Of a stretch of DNA of 34,985 nt, positions 16,201-25,327 are shown one piece after another. Origin of the DNA: Myxococcales bacterium (GTDB lineage: Bacteria > Myxococcota_A > Polyangia > Polyangiales > Polyangiaceae); contig CAHJWM010000051.1 in NCBI GenBank assembly GCA_903642325.1, positions 1 through 34,985 on the forward strand. The letters run 5' to 3'. A program made the position numbers and the translations under genes. Numbering within the stretch: the first letter of the stretch is position 1; every line of letters begins with the position of its first letter. The notes beneath the pieces are model-generated. The model did no database searches. It worked only from the letters and a program-made list of their open reading frames with translations, and was not told where the DNA came from.

Positions 16201-18595
16201 CTCGGGTAAAAGCACGCTCGCTTTCGACGTGGTGTTCGCGGAGGGGCAGCGCCGCTTCCTAGAAACGCTGACCCCTTACGCGCGGCAATTTTTACCCACG
16301 ATGCCCCGCCCCGACGTAGACAGCGTCACCGGTGTCCCGCCGAGCATCGCCCTGGAGCAGCGTACCTCGCGCGCCGGCGGCAAATCCACGGTGGCCACCG
16401 TCACCGAGGTCGCCCATTACCTGCGCTTGCTTTACGCAAAGCTCGGTGTCGCGCATTGCCCAACGCATGACGCGCCCATTTTACGCTCGAGTCCAGAAGC
16501 GATTTTTCGTAGCGTGCGGGCCGCGCGTGGCAAGGTCTCCCTGCTCGCGCCCGCGGTTCAGGCCAGAAAAGGCACCTATCTCGAGGTGTTTTCGGCGGCG
16601 GCACGGGACGGCATCGAGAGCTCGTATGCGGACGGCGAGCTCGTGTCCAATGACGATCCGCCGCGTCTCGCGCGGAACCAAGAGCACACCATCGATCTGG
16701 TCATCTGCCAGCGCGTCGATGCGGTGGCGATCACGGATGAGGAGCTGGCGCGAGCGCTCCGCTGGGGCAGCGGCGCGCTGAAGCTCCGCGTGGGCGCCAA
16801 GGAGACATTGCACTCCACCCTCAGCGCTTGTCCGAAATGCGGCTTTTCGGTGCCAGAGCTCGATCCGCGTTGGTTCTCGTTCGCGACCAAGCAGGGGCGC
16901 TGCGAAACCTGCGACGGTAACGGCGTAATTTTGGCGGAGGCGAAGCGCGGTCGTAAGAAGAAGGTCGGGTCCGAGCCAGTTCCGGAGGTCTGCCCGGAAT
17001 GTGCCGGCGCGCGCCTATCGCCAATCCCGCGCGCCGTGCGTGTCGCGGGCGAGCGCTATCACGAGCTTTCCGCTCGTTCGATTATCAATGCCAGCGAAAG
17101 AGTGGCGGCTCTCGCGTTTTCGCGTGAGCAACTGCCGATCGCGACTCCGATCCTCGGCGAGCTTCGTCGAAGGATGGACTTCTTGCGGGACGTAGGGCTC
17201 GGCTACCTGTCGCTCGACCGCGCCGCGCATACGCTTTCCGGCGGAGAAATGCAGCGTTTGCGCCTAGCCGCCCAGCTAGGCGCTGGCCTCACCGGCGCGC
17301 TCTACGTGCTCGACGAGCCGACGATTGGGCTACACCCTCGGGATACCGGTCGCTTGCTCACGAATCTGCGTAATCTAGTCAACCTGGGTTCGACGGTGCT
17401 GGTGGTCGAGCACGACACGGAGACGATCCGCGCCGCCGATCACTTGATCGATCTGGGACCAGGCGGCGGATCGCGCGGAGGACGCGTGATCGCTCAAGGT
17501 ACGCCGACGCAGGTGCTGAAAATCGCGGAGTCGCCTACGGGCCGCGCGCTGGCCGCGCCGGCCGCCCTCCGCGCGCCCAAGCCCATCCAACGTGGTGGGC
17601 CCGAGCTCGTGATCTCTGGCGCTAGCGCGAACAACCTCAAAGACGTTGAGCTTCGCATTCCGCTCGGACACTTCACGGTCGTGGCGGGGGTAAGCGGGTC
17701 GGGCAAGAGTACGCTGGTACGGCACGTGCTGTTACCGGCGTTGCGGCAAAAGCTCGGGCTCGTGACAGAACCTCCGGGAAAGTTTCAGAGCATGCGCGGC
17801 CAACACGACCTCGAGCGGGCGGTGGCGGTCGATCAGTCGCCAATTGGGCGCACCCCGCGCTCCACGCCGGCCACATTTTTGGGGATCTGGGATGCGATCC
17901 GTAAGCTGTTTGCCGCCAGCAATGGCGCGAAAATCGCGGGCTTCGAGGCGACTCGATTTTCATTCAACAGCAACGGCGGCGGCCGCTGCACGACTTGTGA
18001 AGGCCAAGGCGTGATCACGCACGAGATGAGCTTCTTACCGGACGTCGTCACGCCGTGCCCGACGTGTGACGGCATGCGTTTCGAGGGTCAAACGCTCGAG
18101 ATCAAGTACCTCGGGCGCTCGATCGGCGAAGTGCTCAAGCTGACGGCCGAAGAGGCCGCGGAGCTGTTCGCGAATCATGCGACGGTCGCCGCGCCCCTAC
18201 AGACACTTTCCGACCTGGGCGCCGGCTACATCACGCTCGGTCAGGGCTCGCATACGCTGTCCGGCGGCGAAGCTCAGCGACTCAAGCTCGCCGCCGAGCT
18301 GACAGCTACGCGGCACCACGAAAAAACGCTGTACGTACTGGACGAGCCCACCACCGGCCTGCACATCGCCGATGTCGCAAAGCTGATGAGCGTGCTGGGC
18401 CGCCTCGTTGCCCGCGGCGACACGCTGATCGTGATCGAACATCACCCCCAGGTCATCGCCGGGGCGGACTACCTGGTCGAGCTGGGACCCGAGGGCGGCT
18501 CCCAGGGTGGGAAAATCGTGGCTGCGGGAACGCCCGCGGCTGTCGCTAAAGGCAAGACGGCGACGGCATCCGTCGTGCGCCAATTGCTGGCCTGA
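13286..18595 (+). CDS. uvrA: Tandem-duplicated UvrA-like excinuclease subunit (four ABC modules)
   Basis: A single 1769-residue ORF carrying two full UvrA units. Unit 1 has Walker [10 protein letters not shown] (31-39), signature LSGGEAQR (465-472), Walker [10 protein letters not shown] (613-621) and signature LSGGEAQR (803-810). Unit 2 repeats the order with Walker A at 969-977, LSGGEMQR (1317-1324), Walker [10 protein letters not shown] (1468-1476) and LSGGEAQR (1658-1665). Walker B motifs ([52 protein letters not shown]) follow each signature. Zinc-finger cysteines ([34 protein letters not shown]) are present. Normal UvrA is about 940 residues and works as a homodimer in nucleotide-excision damage recognition. 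This chain would be a covalent dimer whose halves have diverged, so it may be specialised for a different lesion or role. No SOS box is evident upstream. Confidence 0.93.
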   Translation: MLPTILEGAQTHNLKNLDLELQPGEVVVITGVSGSGKSSLAMDTLYAEGQRRFVESFSPYARQFLERLERPPMKRLEPVPAGIAVDRRAPVKSSRSTVATMADLEPYLSALFLREARPVCPDHGFEARTLDVASAARSAAQHTGNARAVVTYPVRVPGTEAYLEVREGLLRDGYRRLWLAGKAEDLDTLKPSAAIQSGQLAVVVDRVASGKDQPRLAQGIEAAWLRSGGVAHIHSEAGELHLKRGLSCPECSRELLPARPGMFSYESPLGACPACRGFGRTLGVDIPKVIPDESRSLEKGAVRPWRGASTKSERSELGKLARRHGIPMDKPWRSLSAAHKKIVLGGDGGWEKGAFPGVLGWFKWLETKTYKMHVRVLLARYRSYDQCEACHGKRLNATALGYRVAGVSLADFHGLEIREAKHQVGLLKCESAQGELARKELSNRLDYLDRVGLGYLTLDRQARTLSGGEAQRVTLTAALGTSLCSALFVLDEPTVGLHPSDVEPLNEILKELAQRDNMVLVVEHDPAVIRGADRVIELGPGAGNDGGRIVKDAPPSAFDDASTATGRALGAAPAAKREPRQPTGWLAVKGATANNLRAIDVELPLGVVCAVTGPSGSGKSTLAVDIIYRSLARNLGDFDEEQPGACAGIDGLSQIKSITLVDQSPLGRTSRGNAATYTKAWDLVRSLYAKQPEAGALGLSASDFSFNVEGGRCDACSGEGFETVEMQFLADVRLVCPACRGKRFKSAVLAVSRNGVSISDVLDMTVTAALSHFASEVGLQRALGPVDRLGLGYLRLGQSLSTLSGGEAQRLKLARALSEKHAGALFVLDEPSAGLHADEVARVLSALAVIVEAGGSVVVVEHDLDMVASADFVLDLGPEAGVGGGQVVASGAPRDVARVHESRTGRALALHFANREQKRNPAESRRAGRVIAPARPKHVQKLSVTRAREHNLHDVSVDIPHGALTVVTGPSGSGKSTLAFDVVFAEGQRRFLETLTPYARQFLPTMPRPDVDSVTGVPPSIALEQRTSRAGGKSTVATVTEVAHYLRLLYAKLGVAHCPTHDAPILRSSPEAIFRSVRAARGKVSLLAPAVQARKGTYLEVFSAAARDGIESSYADGELVSNDDPPRLARNQEHTIDLVICQRVDAVAITDEELARALRWGSGALKLRVGAKETLHSTLSACPKCGFSVPELDPRWFSFATKQGRCETCDGNGVILAEAKRGRKKKVGSEPVPEVCPECAGARLSPIPRAVRVAGERYHELSARSIINASERVAALAFSREQLPIATPILGELRRRMDFLRDVGLGYLSLDRAAHTLSGGEMQRLRLAAQLGAGLTGALYVLDEPTIGLHPRDTGRLLTNLRNLVNLGSTVLVVEHDTETIRAADHLIDLGPGGGSRGGRVIAQGTPTQVLKIAESPTGRALAAPAALRAPKPIQRGGPELVISGASANNLKDVELRIPLGHFTVVAGVSGSGKSTLVRHVLLPALRQKLGLVTEPPGKFQSMRGQHDLERAVAVDQSPIGRTPRSTPATFLGIWDAIRKLFAASNGAKIAGFEATRFSFNSNGGGRCTTCEGQGVITHEMSFLPDVVTPCPTCDGMRFEGQTLEIKYLGRSIGEVLKLTAEEAAELFANHATVAAPLQTLSDLGAGYITLGQGSHTLSGGEAQRLKLAAELTATRHHEKTLYVLDEPTTGLHIADVAKLMSVLGRLVARGDTLIVIEHHPQVIAGADYLVELGPEGGSQGGKIVAAGTPAAVAKGKTATASVVRQLLA

Positions 18596-18606
18596 GTAGC
18601 CCGGCT

Positions 18607-18624
18607 CCCGCCCGAAGTGGCGGG
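18607..18624. terminator. Weak GC hairpin between convergent genes
   Basis: Six-base arms CCCGCC (18607-18612) and GGCGGG (18619-18624) around CGAAGT. It lies in the 57-base gap between the ends of the uvrA-like gene and nagZ. There is no T-tract on either strand, so it is at best a weak bidirectional terminator. Confidence 0.3.
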
Positions 18625-18652
18625 GATGCTCTAGGGGCCGTTCTACGAGCGA

Positions 18653-19810
18653 CTAGACGGCAGCGCGGCCGGCGCGTTCAACGCGCACCCGCTCCATGAT
18701 TTCCGTCGGGTCGTGGCCGATGGCACTGACGGCCGGATCGACGCTCCGAAGGACGCGTTCGATGACGGCCAGGTGCGCTTCGCTGCGGATGCAGCTGAGG
18801 TCGATCGTGTCTTGCGCAGGGCGTGCATAGCGGTGGCTGAAGGCTGCGATGCGGCGGTTCGCGGTGGCCAATACCTCACGGCTCACGGTGCCGCTTTCGA
18901 CCGCTCGAATCACCGCCTCGATCGCGCGATGAGCCAGATCGGCCGTGTGGCAGCACAAGAAGTGATCCACTCCGGCATTCAGGCCGCGCACGACCGTCTC
19001 CTCTACACCGTAGTGGTCAGCGATGGCGCGCATCTCGATGTCGTCGGTCACGATCATGCCGTCGAACGCCATCTTTTCACGCAGTAAGCCGTGAAGAACG
19101 GCGCGGCTCATGGTGGCCGGATACACTGAGTCGAGAGGTTCGAAGACGACGTGCGCGGTCATCAGAGATGGGATTTTGGCCCGAACTGCCGCGGCGAATG
19201 GCTTCAGCTCGACTTGCTCCAAACGTTCGAGCGAGTGCGGCAGGCGCGGTAGCTCGAGGTGAGAGTCCTGACTCGTGTCGCCATGGCCGGGAAAGTGCTT
19301 GCCACAAGCGCCTACGCCCGCGCTTTCGAGGCCCGCCGCCAGCGCGACGCCCAGTTCGCTCACGAGCTCCGGGGTGCGTCCGAACGAGCGCGCAGCGATG
19401 ATTGGATTGGCGGGGTTCGTGTCGACGTCGAGCACCGGCGCATAGTTCATATCGAAGCCGACGGCCCGCACTTCACGGCCGATCAATGCACCCACCTCAC
19501 GAGCCAACACAGCGCTGCCGGTTGCGCCGATGGCGCGCATGGGCGGCAGCTCGGTGAAACCTTGCTTCAGGCGGGCCACGGGCCCTCCCTCCTGATCGAG
19601 GGCGATGAACAGCGGACGGCCCGCGCGACGCTTGATCGCATTCGTGGTCTCGACCACCTCCGCGGGCAGCCCCACGTTGCGCGAAAAGAAGATGACCCCA
19701 CCCACGCCCCGCGCGACGAGCTTACTCAGGTCATCGGTCACGGCTTTCCCGTAGAACCCGACGGTGAACAGCCTTGCTGCCATGGTTTCGAGATCATGCG
19801 TAGTCGGCAT
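18653..19810 (-). CDS. nagZ: Beta-N-acetylhexosaminidase NagZ (GH3)
   Basis: A 385-residue glycoside hydrolase family 3 enzyme that removes terminal N-acetylglucosamine from peptidoglycan fragments during cell-wall recycling. Visible motifs are LDQEGGPVARL (71-81), the NagZ loop KHFPGHGDTS (171-180) with the acid/base His176 of the Asp-His dyad, and IVTDDIEM (253-260) with the nucleophile Asp256. RSFG (141-144) and MTAHVVF (218-224) also match the family. No signal peptide is present, so it should be cytoplasmic like most Gram-negative NagZ proteins. It is the last gene of the minus-strand block, 168 bases after the DUF2325-like gene, and converges on the uvrA-like gene. Confidence 0.93.
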   Translation of the reverse strand: MPTTHDLETMAARLFTVGFYGKAVTDDLSKLVARGVGGVIFFSRNVGLPAEVVETTNAIKRRAGRPLFIALDQEGGPVARLKQGFTELPPMRAIGATGSAVLAREVGALIGREVRAVGFDMNYAPVLDVDTNPANPIIAARSFGRTPELVSELGVALAAGLESAGVGACGKHFPGHGDTSQDSHLELPRLPHSLERLEQVELKPFAAAVRAKIPSLMTAHVVFEPLDSVYPATMSRAVLHGLLREKMAFDGMIVTDDIEMRAIADHYGVEETVVRGLNAGVDHFLCCHTADLAHRAIEAVIRAVESGTVSREVLATANRRIAAFSHRYARPAQDTIDLSCIRSEAHLAVIERVLRSVDPAVSAIGHDPTEIMERVRVERAGRAAV

Positions 19811-19978
19811 TGGACGGAAGGTAGCATCCCGGGCGGCCCCCTTCTGGCCGTTTCAGCGCATGTTCATGGCTCTTTTCGACTCCGCCGCGCGCTGCACGGC
19901 CGCGGCAAGCGCGCCTGAAGACCCATCGGAGACCTCGACGTCGTCGGCATCAGACCCAAACTCGATGCCGGTGATCAA

Positions 19979-20632
19979 TCAGCTCCGTTGGCGGCGCATG
20001 TCGGCGATCTGCTGAAGCGCGCGCAGCAGGGACGCTCTGCCGCCCTGTCCCGCGAAAGCGATTGGTACCTTGGCATCGCGCGCGGCGGCGACGACAGGCT
20101 CGGTGTGCTTGTGTGAGACCACGCGATCCAAAATCACGACCCCACTGACGCGGCCCTGACGGATGCGCTGGGGCAGGTTGCCTACGGCATGCACGCCATC
20201 GCGTTCGGTGTCGATCCACTCCGCGTCCGTCGCAAGCTCGGCCGGCAGCGCCGCCTTCTTTTCGCGGCCTGATAGAGCGCCAATGATCACCAGCCGACCC
20301 GCGCTCGCGCTTGGCCGTGACCGAGCTGGCTCGGGCTCACTGCGGATAGGTTTTTCACCACTCGGAGCGGGCACGTCGATCTCCGATAACTCGGGCAGAG
20401 AAGCGACGGCGCGCACGAGCTTCCGTGCCGCATCCGCGGCGCGCTCGACCGGCGATGGCTGCCTCAGCTGGTGAGCTTCGGCGAACGCCAACGCGATTTC
20501 GCCCTCGACGGCGCGCTCGTACCCTCGGAGCGCGGCCTCGATCGCCGCGCTCCGTTGCGACAGCTCATTCCGTTTGGCGTTGAGCGCCGAGCGCACGGAC
20601 TCGACTACGTCGTCGAAGGCGGATGGGGGCAT
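19979..20632 (-). CDS. DUF2325-like protein with coiled-coil N-terminus
   Basis: A 217-residue cytoplasmic protein. Residues 1-85 are helical and charged (coiled-coil-like, AKRNELSQRSAAIEAALRGY), followed by a Pro/Ser/Glu-rich linker to about 110. The C-terminal domain (about 112-212) has LVIIGALSG, VSGVVILDRVVSHKHTEPVV and KVPIAFAGQGGRASLLRAL. The order of a SH motif, a K/R-rich helix, a hydrophobic strand and a GxxSLLRAL helix resembles DUF2325, a Rossmann-like family of unknown function. The assignment is tentative. The gene lies 60 bases after the TPR-like gene and is probably co-transcribed with it. Confidence 0.65.
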   Translation of the reverse strand: MPPSAFDDVVESVRSALNAKRNELSQRSAAIEAALRGYERAVEGEIALAFAEAHQLRQPSPVERAADAARKLVRAVASLPELSEIDVPAPSGEKPIRSEPEPARSRPSASAGRLVIIGALSGREKKAALPAELATDAEWIDTERDGVHAVGNLPQRIRQGRVSGVVILDRVVSHKHTEPVVAAARDAKVPIAFAGQGGRASLLRALQQIADMRRQRS

Positions 20633-20692
20633 AGGCGGAGCTCATGCGAGCTTCGCACGGCGTCCGTCGTCAAGTCGAGCGTCTGAGACGCT

Positions 20693-21274
20693 CTAAGAGC
20701 CGAGCGCGGTGCGCGAGCGCACCCCCAGCTCGGACAGAGAACGGGGCGTGACGTCGATGACTCGGCTTTCCGGTGCCTCCTGCTCGCCGTTGAGAGGGAC
20801 GCGATCGGCGCAGCCACACGAGACCAATGCCTGATTCGCATTCGCGATCGAAACTATCCCGTCCGATCCGAAGCCGAGGTCGCGCTGCACTTGAGCGAGC
20901 TCGAGCGTTAGGGTGACGAAAGCATTGGCCTCCGCGGGCAACGCAGCCATGCTCGATTGCCAGGCATTGCGCAGTGGTGCCAGCGCTCGCTTCGGAAATC
21001 CTGCCGCGACGAAAGCGGCGGCCGCGCGCCGATAATGAAGCACTGCGACCTCCAGTTGTTGCAGCTTTCGCGCGAGCTCCGCCGTACGGAGTTGAAGCCA
21101 GGGCGCGCCGAGCATCAAGTCGGCTGCCTGCCGATAGCTGTCGAGCGCTCCGGACGCGTCGCCGGCAACGCTTTGCCTTTTCGCTTCTGCCGCCAGCTGT
21201 TCGACTCGAGACTGCACTGAGTCGTTAATCCTGATCCGGAGTTGGCTCACGAGCGTGGTCATTGCAGAGAGCAT
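20693..21274 (-). CDS. TPR-like hypothetical protein
   Basis: A 193-residue mainly helical cytoplasmic protein. Residues 20-110 contain three TPR-like helix pairs (KRQSVAGDASGALDSYRQAA, RKLQQLEVAVLHYRRAAAAF, FPKRALAPLRNAW), suggesting a protein-interaction scaffold. The C-terminal third has a short Cys pair (SCGCADR) and no known motif. The ATG at 21274 follows AAAGGGG 6 bases upstream, which favours it over the internal ATG at 21262. It precedes the DUF2325-like gene by 60 bases. I do not recognise the family. Confidence 0.7.
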   Translation of the reverse strand: MLSAMTTLVSQLRIRINDSVQSRVEQLAAEAKRQSVAGDASGALDSYRQAADLMLGAPWLQLRTAELARKLQQLEVAVLHYRRAAAAFVAAGFPKRALAPLRNAWQSSMAALPAEANAFVTLTLELAQVQRDLGFGSDGIVSIANANQALVSCGCADRVPLNGEQEAPESRVIDVTPRSLSELGVRSRTALGS

Positions 21275-21573
21275 GCCGGTCCCCTTTTTGTGTTCCTACG
21301 CGCGACAGACCCTCGATTCGCCGGCGTTTTCGATAGGAGCGCGCCGTTCCGACAGGCTCATTTGCACGGATCTGAGAACGGCATCGTCCCGTACCGAGAA
21401 AGGTCGCCAGAGCATCGGCGTCCGATGGCATGCGTTCATCCGGTCTTACGCACGAATGATGCACTGCCAGCGGTCGTCGTAAGCGCCTAAATGTCGAGTC
21501 GGTCGCGCGCGGTCCGTATCGGCGCGTCGCCTCAGCCGCACATCGGGAGCGCGGCACGGAAGAGGGTTGGGCT
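21275..21573. other. Spacer between ACT gene and TPR gene
   Basis: A 299-base non-coding stretch inside the co-directional block, and the largest gap between nagZ and cdnL. It probably carries a separate promoter for the TPR/DUF2325/nagZ group, but I could not identify a convincing -35/-10 pair. Open frames crossing it have atypical composition and no motifs. Confidence 0.4.
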
Positions 21574-22350
21574 CTAGGACCGGAGCTGAGCCGAGGCTGG
21601 CTGCAGGTCACCCACCGGGTCTACCGCGGAGATGACGGCGACCTGGATATCCAAACGCCGGGATGAGCTGATGGGAGAGCCGTCGAACTCGACGATATGG
21701 AAGCGGTCGAACACCCGCGTTCCCGTGGTTTTCACTTGCGAGCCGATGATCTGAACGCGCTGCTGAAAGAGCGCTTGGGCGAGAGCCAAAAGCAAACCGG
21801 AACGATCGCCGGTCTCGACCTCGAGCGTACTGAACACCCCATCCTCTCCCTCGATGAAGCGCACGACGGTCTCGGATGCGGATGGCGTTGGCGGTGGGCG
21901 CACGCTGGGATCCGCCCGGCGGCGATCGAGCTTGCCCTCCAAAAGGCCGATTAGGGTCGTGCGCAGCAGATCGATCTCGTCCTTGCTGACGCGAAGCTTC
22001 CGTTGCGCTTCTCGCTCGTGTCGCACCCAGAACACGTCGACCGCTTCGTTGGTTCGATCGACGACACGACGGGTATAGGCTTCAGCCTCGATGACGTCCA
22101 AGCCGCAGAGCACCAGCGCCGCGCTGATCGTCGCGAGCAACCCGGGTCGGTCATCGGCAACGACGCAGACCGCGGATCCGGGAACGCGGCTCGAAAAGAA
22201 GCTGCCGACGTTGGCCGGCGCGGACTCCCGTTCGCGGGCTATCTTGCTGTGAGCGCCGATCGCACTCAGATCGAAGTTTCGGCGATAGCTCTCGGGCAGA
22301 GTCGCCGCAAAGGCGCGTACGTCCTCGGAATCATCGGGAGAAGTGCTCAC
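21574..22350 (-). CDS. Two-ACT-domain protein, GlnD C-terminus-like
   Basis: A 258-residue protein. The first ACT domain (about 55-130) has the motif VCVVADDRPGLLATISAALV, then LDVIEAEAYTRR. A Pro-rich linker follows. The second ACT domain (about 165-235) has TLEVETGDRSGLLLALAQAL and VQIIGSQVKTTGTRVFDRFHI. The DRPGLL/DRSGLL helices and the T-x-G-x-R-x-x-D-x-F strand match the paired ACT domains at the end of GlnD uridylyltransferase, which sense glutamine. The nucleotidyltransferase and HD parts are absent, so this is a free-standing sensor or regulator. Amino-acid binding is inferred. The start is GTG at 22350. Confidence 0.85.
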   Translation of the reverse strand: MSTSPDDSEDVRAFAATLPESYRRNFDLSAIGAHSKIARERESAPANVGSFFSSRVPGSAVCVVADDRPGLLATISAALVLCGLDVIEAEAYTRRVVDRTNEAVDVFWVRHEREAQRKLRVSKDEIDLLRTTLIGLLEGKLDRRRADPSVRPPPTPSASETVVRFIEGEDGVFSTLEVETGDRSGLLLALAQALFQQRVQIIGSQVKTTGTRVFDRFHIVEFDGSPISSSRRLDIQVAVISAVDPVGDLQPASAQLRS

Positions 22351-22416
22351 GGGCCCAGCCTACCTCGGAGAAAAGACAGGCGCCTTTCATTCCTGTTTCT
22401 AACGTGTGTTCTCGCG

Positions 22417-24051
22417 TTACAGGCCTGCATCCTTGCCGGCGCGGCGGAACGGAAAGCCGGGGATGGAAGGAAAATTGGACGGCAATGCGGTCGGAAACCC
22501 AGCCGGAAAACTCTTGGGCAAAGGCGGAAAAGTGCTGGGTAGGGGCGGGAGAGTGCTCGGCAGAGGAAATGGAAAGGGAAACGTGGCTCGCCCGGCATCG
22601 GTCGCGGGCGTCGCACCCGCGTCGGCTGGGTGCGGCTGAGGCGAAGTGGTGCCCGACGCCGGTCGCCCGGGCGACACGGTTGCAACACTCGTCGGGATCG
22701 GCGGCGCCTGAGCGGCAACTCCCGCATCGATCAGTGGGCTGACGGTTGTCTCCGGCGTCGAAGTTTCGGCAACTAGCGGCGCGTCGCTCGCGCTCGGTTG
22801 ATGTTGCCCGTAGAAGACGGCGGCTAACGCCGCTCCGCCGAGGCCAAGGAGACCAAGCAGGCTCAGCGCCGCCCACAAGCCGGTGCGCGAACGCCGTCGA
22901 CGAACGGCGGGCGCCGCCCCGATGGCCGCCGGGTTTGGCACATAGCCAAAATTCACGGGCGGCGGGTAGCCGGGCACCGAGCTCTGGCGTAGCGCTTCGC
23001 GCACTGCATCGTCGGACACGCGCTGCGTGCTGCCCTTGAGGTCATCCAAACTGGGATCCGCCTCGGGCGGGAGCGTCTTGGGCACAGGGCGCTCGGCATC
23101 GAAGACCTGAGAGGGGCCGGTCAGGTGTGGGATCACTGCGGGACCGGGCGGATGAACGATCGGGTCCGAGCTTGCCGCCAAACGGCCCGCGTGACTGAGG
23201 GCGCCCGCGAACGGCGCCAGCGCCTGCCGCATCTCCAGCGCTGTCGCAAAGCGTCTTTCGCGGTCGGGCTGCAGTGAGCGCTCTACGACCGCAATCAATC
23301 CGGGGGCGAGACCCGGCTCGAGCTCCGCCAGATGTCTTACCCGGCCCGAGGTGACGGCGGCCACGATTGTGTCCACATCATCGCCATCGGCCGGGCGACG
23401 ACCGGAGAGCATCTCGAACAAGATGACACCGAGCGAATATAGATCTGCGCGGTGGTCTACGCTCTCTGCCGAAAACAACTGCTCGGGCGCCATGTACTCG
23501 GGGGTGCCCATGATCACACCTGCGCGCGTCAAGCCCTTTTGATATTCAGTGCTGGCACGCAACTTGGCGATCCCGAAATCGATCAGTTTCAGAAGGGGCC
23601 CGCCGGTGGCCGGAACGATGAACACGTTGTCAGGCTTGAGGTCGCGGTGCACGACGCCGATAGCGTGCGCCGACTCCAACCCGGACAGGATCTGAAGCGC
23701 GAAGTCGACAGCCTGTTCGGCGGGCAGCTTGCCCACGCGATCCATGGCCTGCTGGAGCGGCTCGCCGTGCAATAGCTCCATCACCAAATAGGGTGAGCCA
23801 TCCGCGGTCTGATCGACGTCCGTTACGTGTGCGACGTGAGGGCTGCGAATGCGGGCCGAGACGCGAGCTTCTTGCAGAAAGCGTGAGCCGAGCCCGGCGC
23901 GCTTGGCGAGCTCGGCGTGCAAGAATTTGAGCGCTACCGAAGTCTCCAAGAACTCGTGGTGGGCCTCGTATACGGTGCCCATGCCGCCATCCCCGATTAG
24001 CCGCACGATGCGATACTTGCCGCCGATGACGTCACCTGGCGCCGGTCTCAT
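22417..24051 (-). CDS. Hanks-type Ser/Thr protein kinase, membrane-anchored
   Basis: A 544-residue kinase. Key residues are the Gly loop GDGGMG (20-25), ATP-binding Lys42 (VALKFL), Glu61 in helix C, catalytic HRDLKPDN with Asp137, DFG 158-160, and GTPEYMAPEQ in the activation segment. The kinase domain ends near residue 275. A linker follows, then one transmembrane helix (about 391-415, LWAALSLLGLLGLGGAALAA). The extracytoplasmic tail is Pro/Thr-rich and finishes with a Phe-Pro-Leu run at about 476-520 (PFPFPLPSTLPPLPSTFPPL) that has no known fold. Its ATG overlaps the def stop (ATGA), so it is coupled to peptide deformylase. It probably phosphorylates partners read by FHA proteins; substrates are unknown. 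Confidence 0.93.
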   Translation of the reverse strand: MRPAPGDVIGGKYRIVRLIGDGGMGTVYEAHHEFLETSVALKFLHAELAKRAGLGSRFLQEARVSARIRSPHVAHVTDVDQTADGSPYLVMELLHGEPLQQAMDRVGKLPAEQAVDFALQILSGLESAHAIGVVHRDLKPDNVFIVPATGGPLLKLIDFGIAKLRASTEYQKGLTRAGVIMGTPEYMAPEQLFSAESVDHRADLYSLGVILFEMLSGRRPADGDDVDTIVAAVTSGRVRHLAELEPGLAPGLIAVVERSLQPDRERRFATALEMRQALAPFAGALSHAGRLAASSDPIVHPPGPAVIPHLTGPSQVFDAERPVPKTLPPEADPSLDDLKGSTQRVSDDAVREALRQSSVPGYPPPVNFGYVPNPAAIGAAPAVRRRRSRTGLWAALSLLGLLGLGGAALAAVFYGQHQPSASDAPLVAETSTPETTVSPLIDAGVAAQAPPIPTSVATVSPGRPASGTTSPQPHPADAGATPATDAGRATFPFPFPLPSTLPPLPSTFPPLPKSFPAGFPTALPSNFPSIPGFPFRRAGKDAGL

Positions 24052-24641
24052 GAGCTGACCAGCGCTTTCCCTCGATCACGAATTCGCGAATCGGACGGCA
24101 CGAAGCGTTCGTACTCGCGCAGAAAGGTCAACGTCTTCGGATCCGCGCGGTCCACGTACAACGTGCCGAGCAAATGGTCGGTCTCATGTTGCACGACCAC
24201 GGCACGAAAACTTTCCCACACGAAATCCAACGCACCGCCTGCGCGATCCAAAGCCTGCACGCGCACCTTGCGGGCACGGGCGACTTGTCCGCGCATGCCC
24301 GGGACCGACAAGCAGCCCTCGTACATTTGAAAGCTGTCTTCGGGGGCGAGCACGCCTTCAGTGCCGACCAGTGGAGTTACAACTGGATTGATCAGCACGG
24401 TCAACGGGATGGGCTCGAATTGGGGGTAGCGCGGGTTCTTGCCCACCTCAATCACGCACAATTGAAGGGACTCGTAAACTTGAGGTGCGGCGAGCCCTGC
24501 ACCATCCGCGTCGTGCATGGTCTCGATCATGTCGTCGATTAGTGTTTGAATTGCAGTCGAACCGATGCGACCCGGATCGATTAGCTCTGCCTTGCGTCGC
24601 AGCACCGGCTCGCCCATTTGCGCAATCTTGCGAATCGCCAC
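24048..24641 (-). CDS. def: Peptide deformylase
   Basis: A 197-residue metalloenzyme that removes the N-formyl group from nascent proteins. All three family motifs are intact: GAGLAAPQ (motif 1, GxGLAAxQ), EGCLS (motif 2, metal-binding Cys), and QHETDHLLG (motif 3, HExxH with the two metal-binding His and catalytic Glu). The start is GTG at 24641, with AGGATGG upstream. It is followed by the Ser/Thr kinase with a 4-base overlap, an unusual partner; in many bacteria def precedes fmt instead. No fmt is seen in the window. Confidence 0.97.
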   Translation of the reverse strand: MAIRKIAQMGEPVLRRKAELIDPGRIGSTAIQTLIDDMIETMHDADGAGLAAPQVYESLQLCVIEVGKNPRYPQFEPIPLTVLINPVVTPLVGTEGVLAPEDSFQMYEGCLSVPGMRGQVARARKVRVQALDRAGGALDFVWESFRAVVVQHETDHLLGTLYVDRADPKTLTFLREYERFVPSDSRIRDRGKALVSS

Positions 24642-24710
24642 GACGCCATCCTAGTTCAAACTAGGTCCGAGGCACGCATTCGTCTTCGAGAGCGCGGCAT
24701 TTTGCCCCGT

Positions 24711-25259
24711 TCAGCGAGCGCGCCAGGGAACCTCGACCGTGCCGACGAGATGGTTCTCGTAGCGTGCGAGCACGAATAAGAGGTCACTCAGACGATTCAA
24801 GTAGATCACGACCAGTGGCCGCACCGGTGCCAACCGGCCTGCTCTGAGCGTGCGCCGTTCGGCCCTACGGCAAACCGTGCGCGCTCGATGCAGCTCGGCA
24901 GCGGCGGCGCCGCCACCGGGCAAGAGGAAATTCTCGAGGGGCGCGAGTGGCGCCTCGCTTTGATCGATCGAGTTCTCGACGCGTTCGATGTCCGCCTCGC
25001 TGACGAGCACCATGCGCAGTTTTTGTTCCTGACCCGGCACGCAGGCAAGCTCGGCGCCGATTGTAAACAAGTCGCTTTGGATGCGGAGGAGGCACTCGTC
25101 CGTAGTCGGCGATACGCCGAGGGCGCGCGCCACCCCGATGCACGAGTTCAGCTCGTCCACCGTGCCGTAGGCTTCTACACGAGCGTCGTCCTTATCGACG
25201 CGCGCTCCTCCGAACAACCCCGTCTCTCCGCCGTCGCCCGTCCGCGTATAGATCTTCAT
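24711..25259 (-). CDS. pduO: PduO-type ATP:cob(I)alamin adenosyltransferase
   Basis: A 182-residue enzyme (from ATG 25259) that transfers the adenosyl group of ATP to cob(I)alamin, producing coenzyme B12. The ATP-binding N-terminus KIYTRTGDGGETGLFGGARV and YGTVDELNSCIG are diagnostic. The later helices include RIQSDLFTIGAELA, LENFLLPGGG (FxLPGG motif), LHRARTVCRRAER and YLNRLSDLLFVLAR, all matching the PduO/MMAB family. A GTG 30 bases upstream (25289) would add ten residues; the family usually begins with MxIYTRTGD, so 25259 is preferred. It lies 68 bases after the PilZ protein gene and 69 before def. No cobalamin riboswitch is seen. Confidence 0.93.
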   Translation of the reverse strand: MKIYTRTGDGGETGLFGGARVDKDDARVEAYGTVDELNSCIGVARALGVSPTTDECLLRIQSDLFTIGAELACVPGQEQKLRMVLVSEADIERVENSIDQSEAPLAPLENFLLPGGGAAAAELHRARTVCRRAERRTLRAGRLAPVRPLVVIYLNRLSDLLFVLARYENHLVGTVEVPWRAR

Positions 25260-25327
25260 GGGCACGAGCGTAGCTGCTTTGCCGGACACCTTCAGTCCGA
25301 GGGCGTTCGCCTTGCCGCCGTTCGAGC

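Noticed and set aside
21225-21611. 128-codon minus-strand frame spanning the gap at 21275-21573
   Set aside because: It overlaps two better genes, has an Arg-rich random composition, and no ribosome site.
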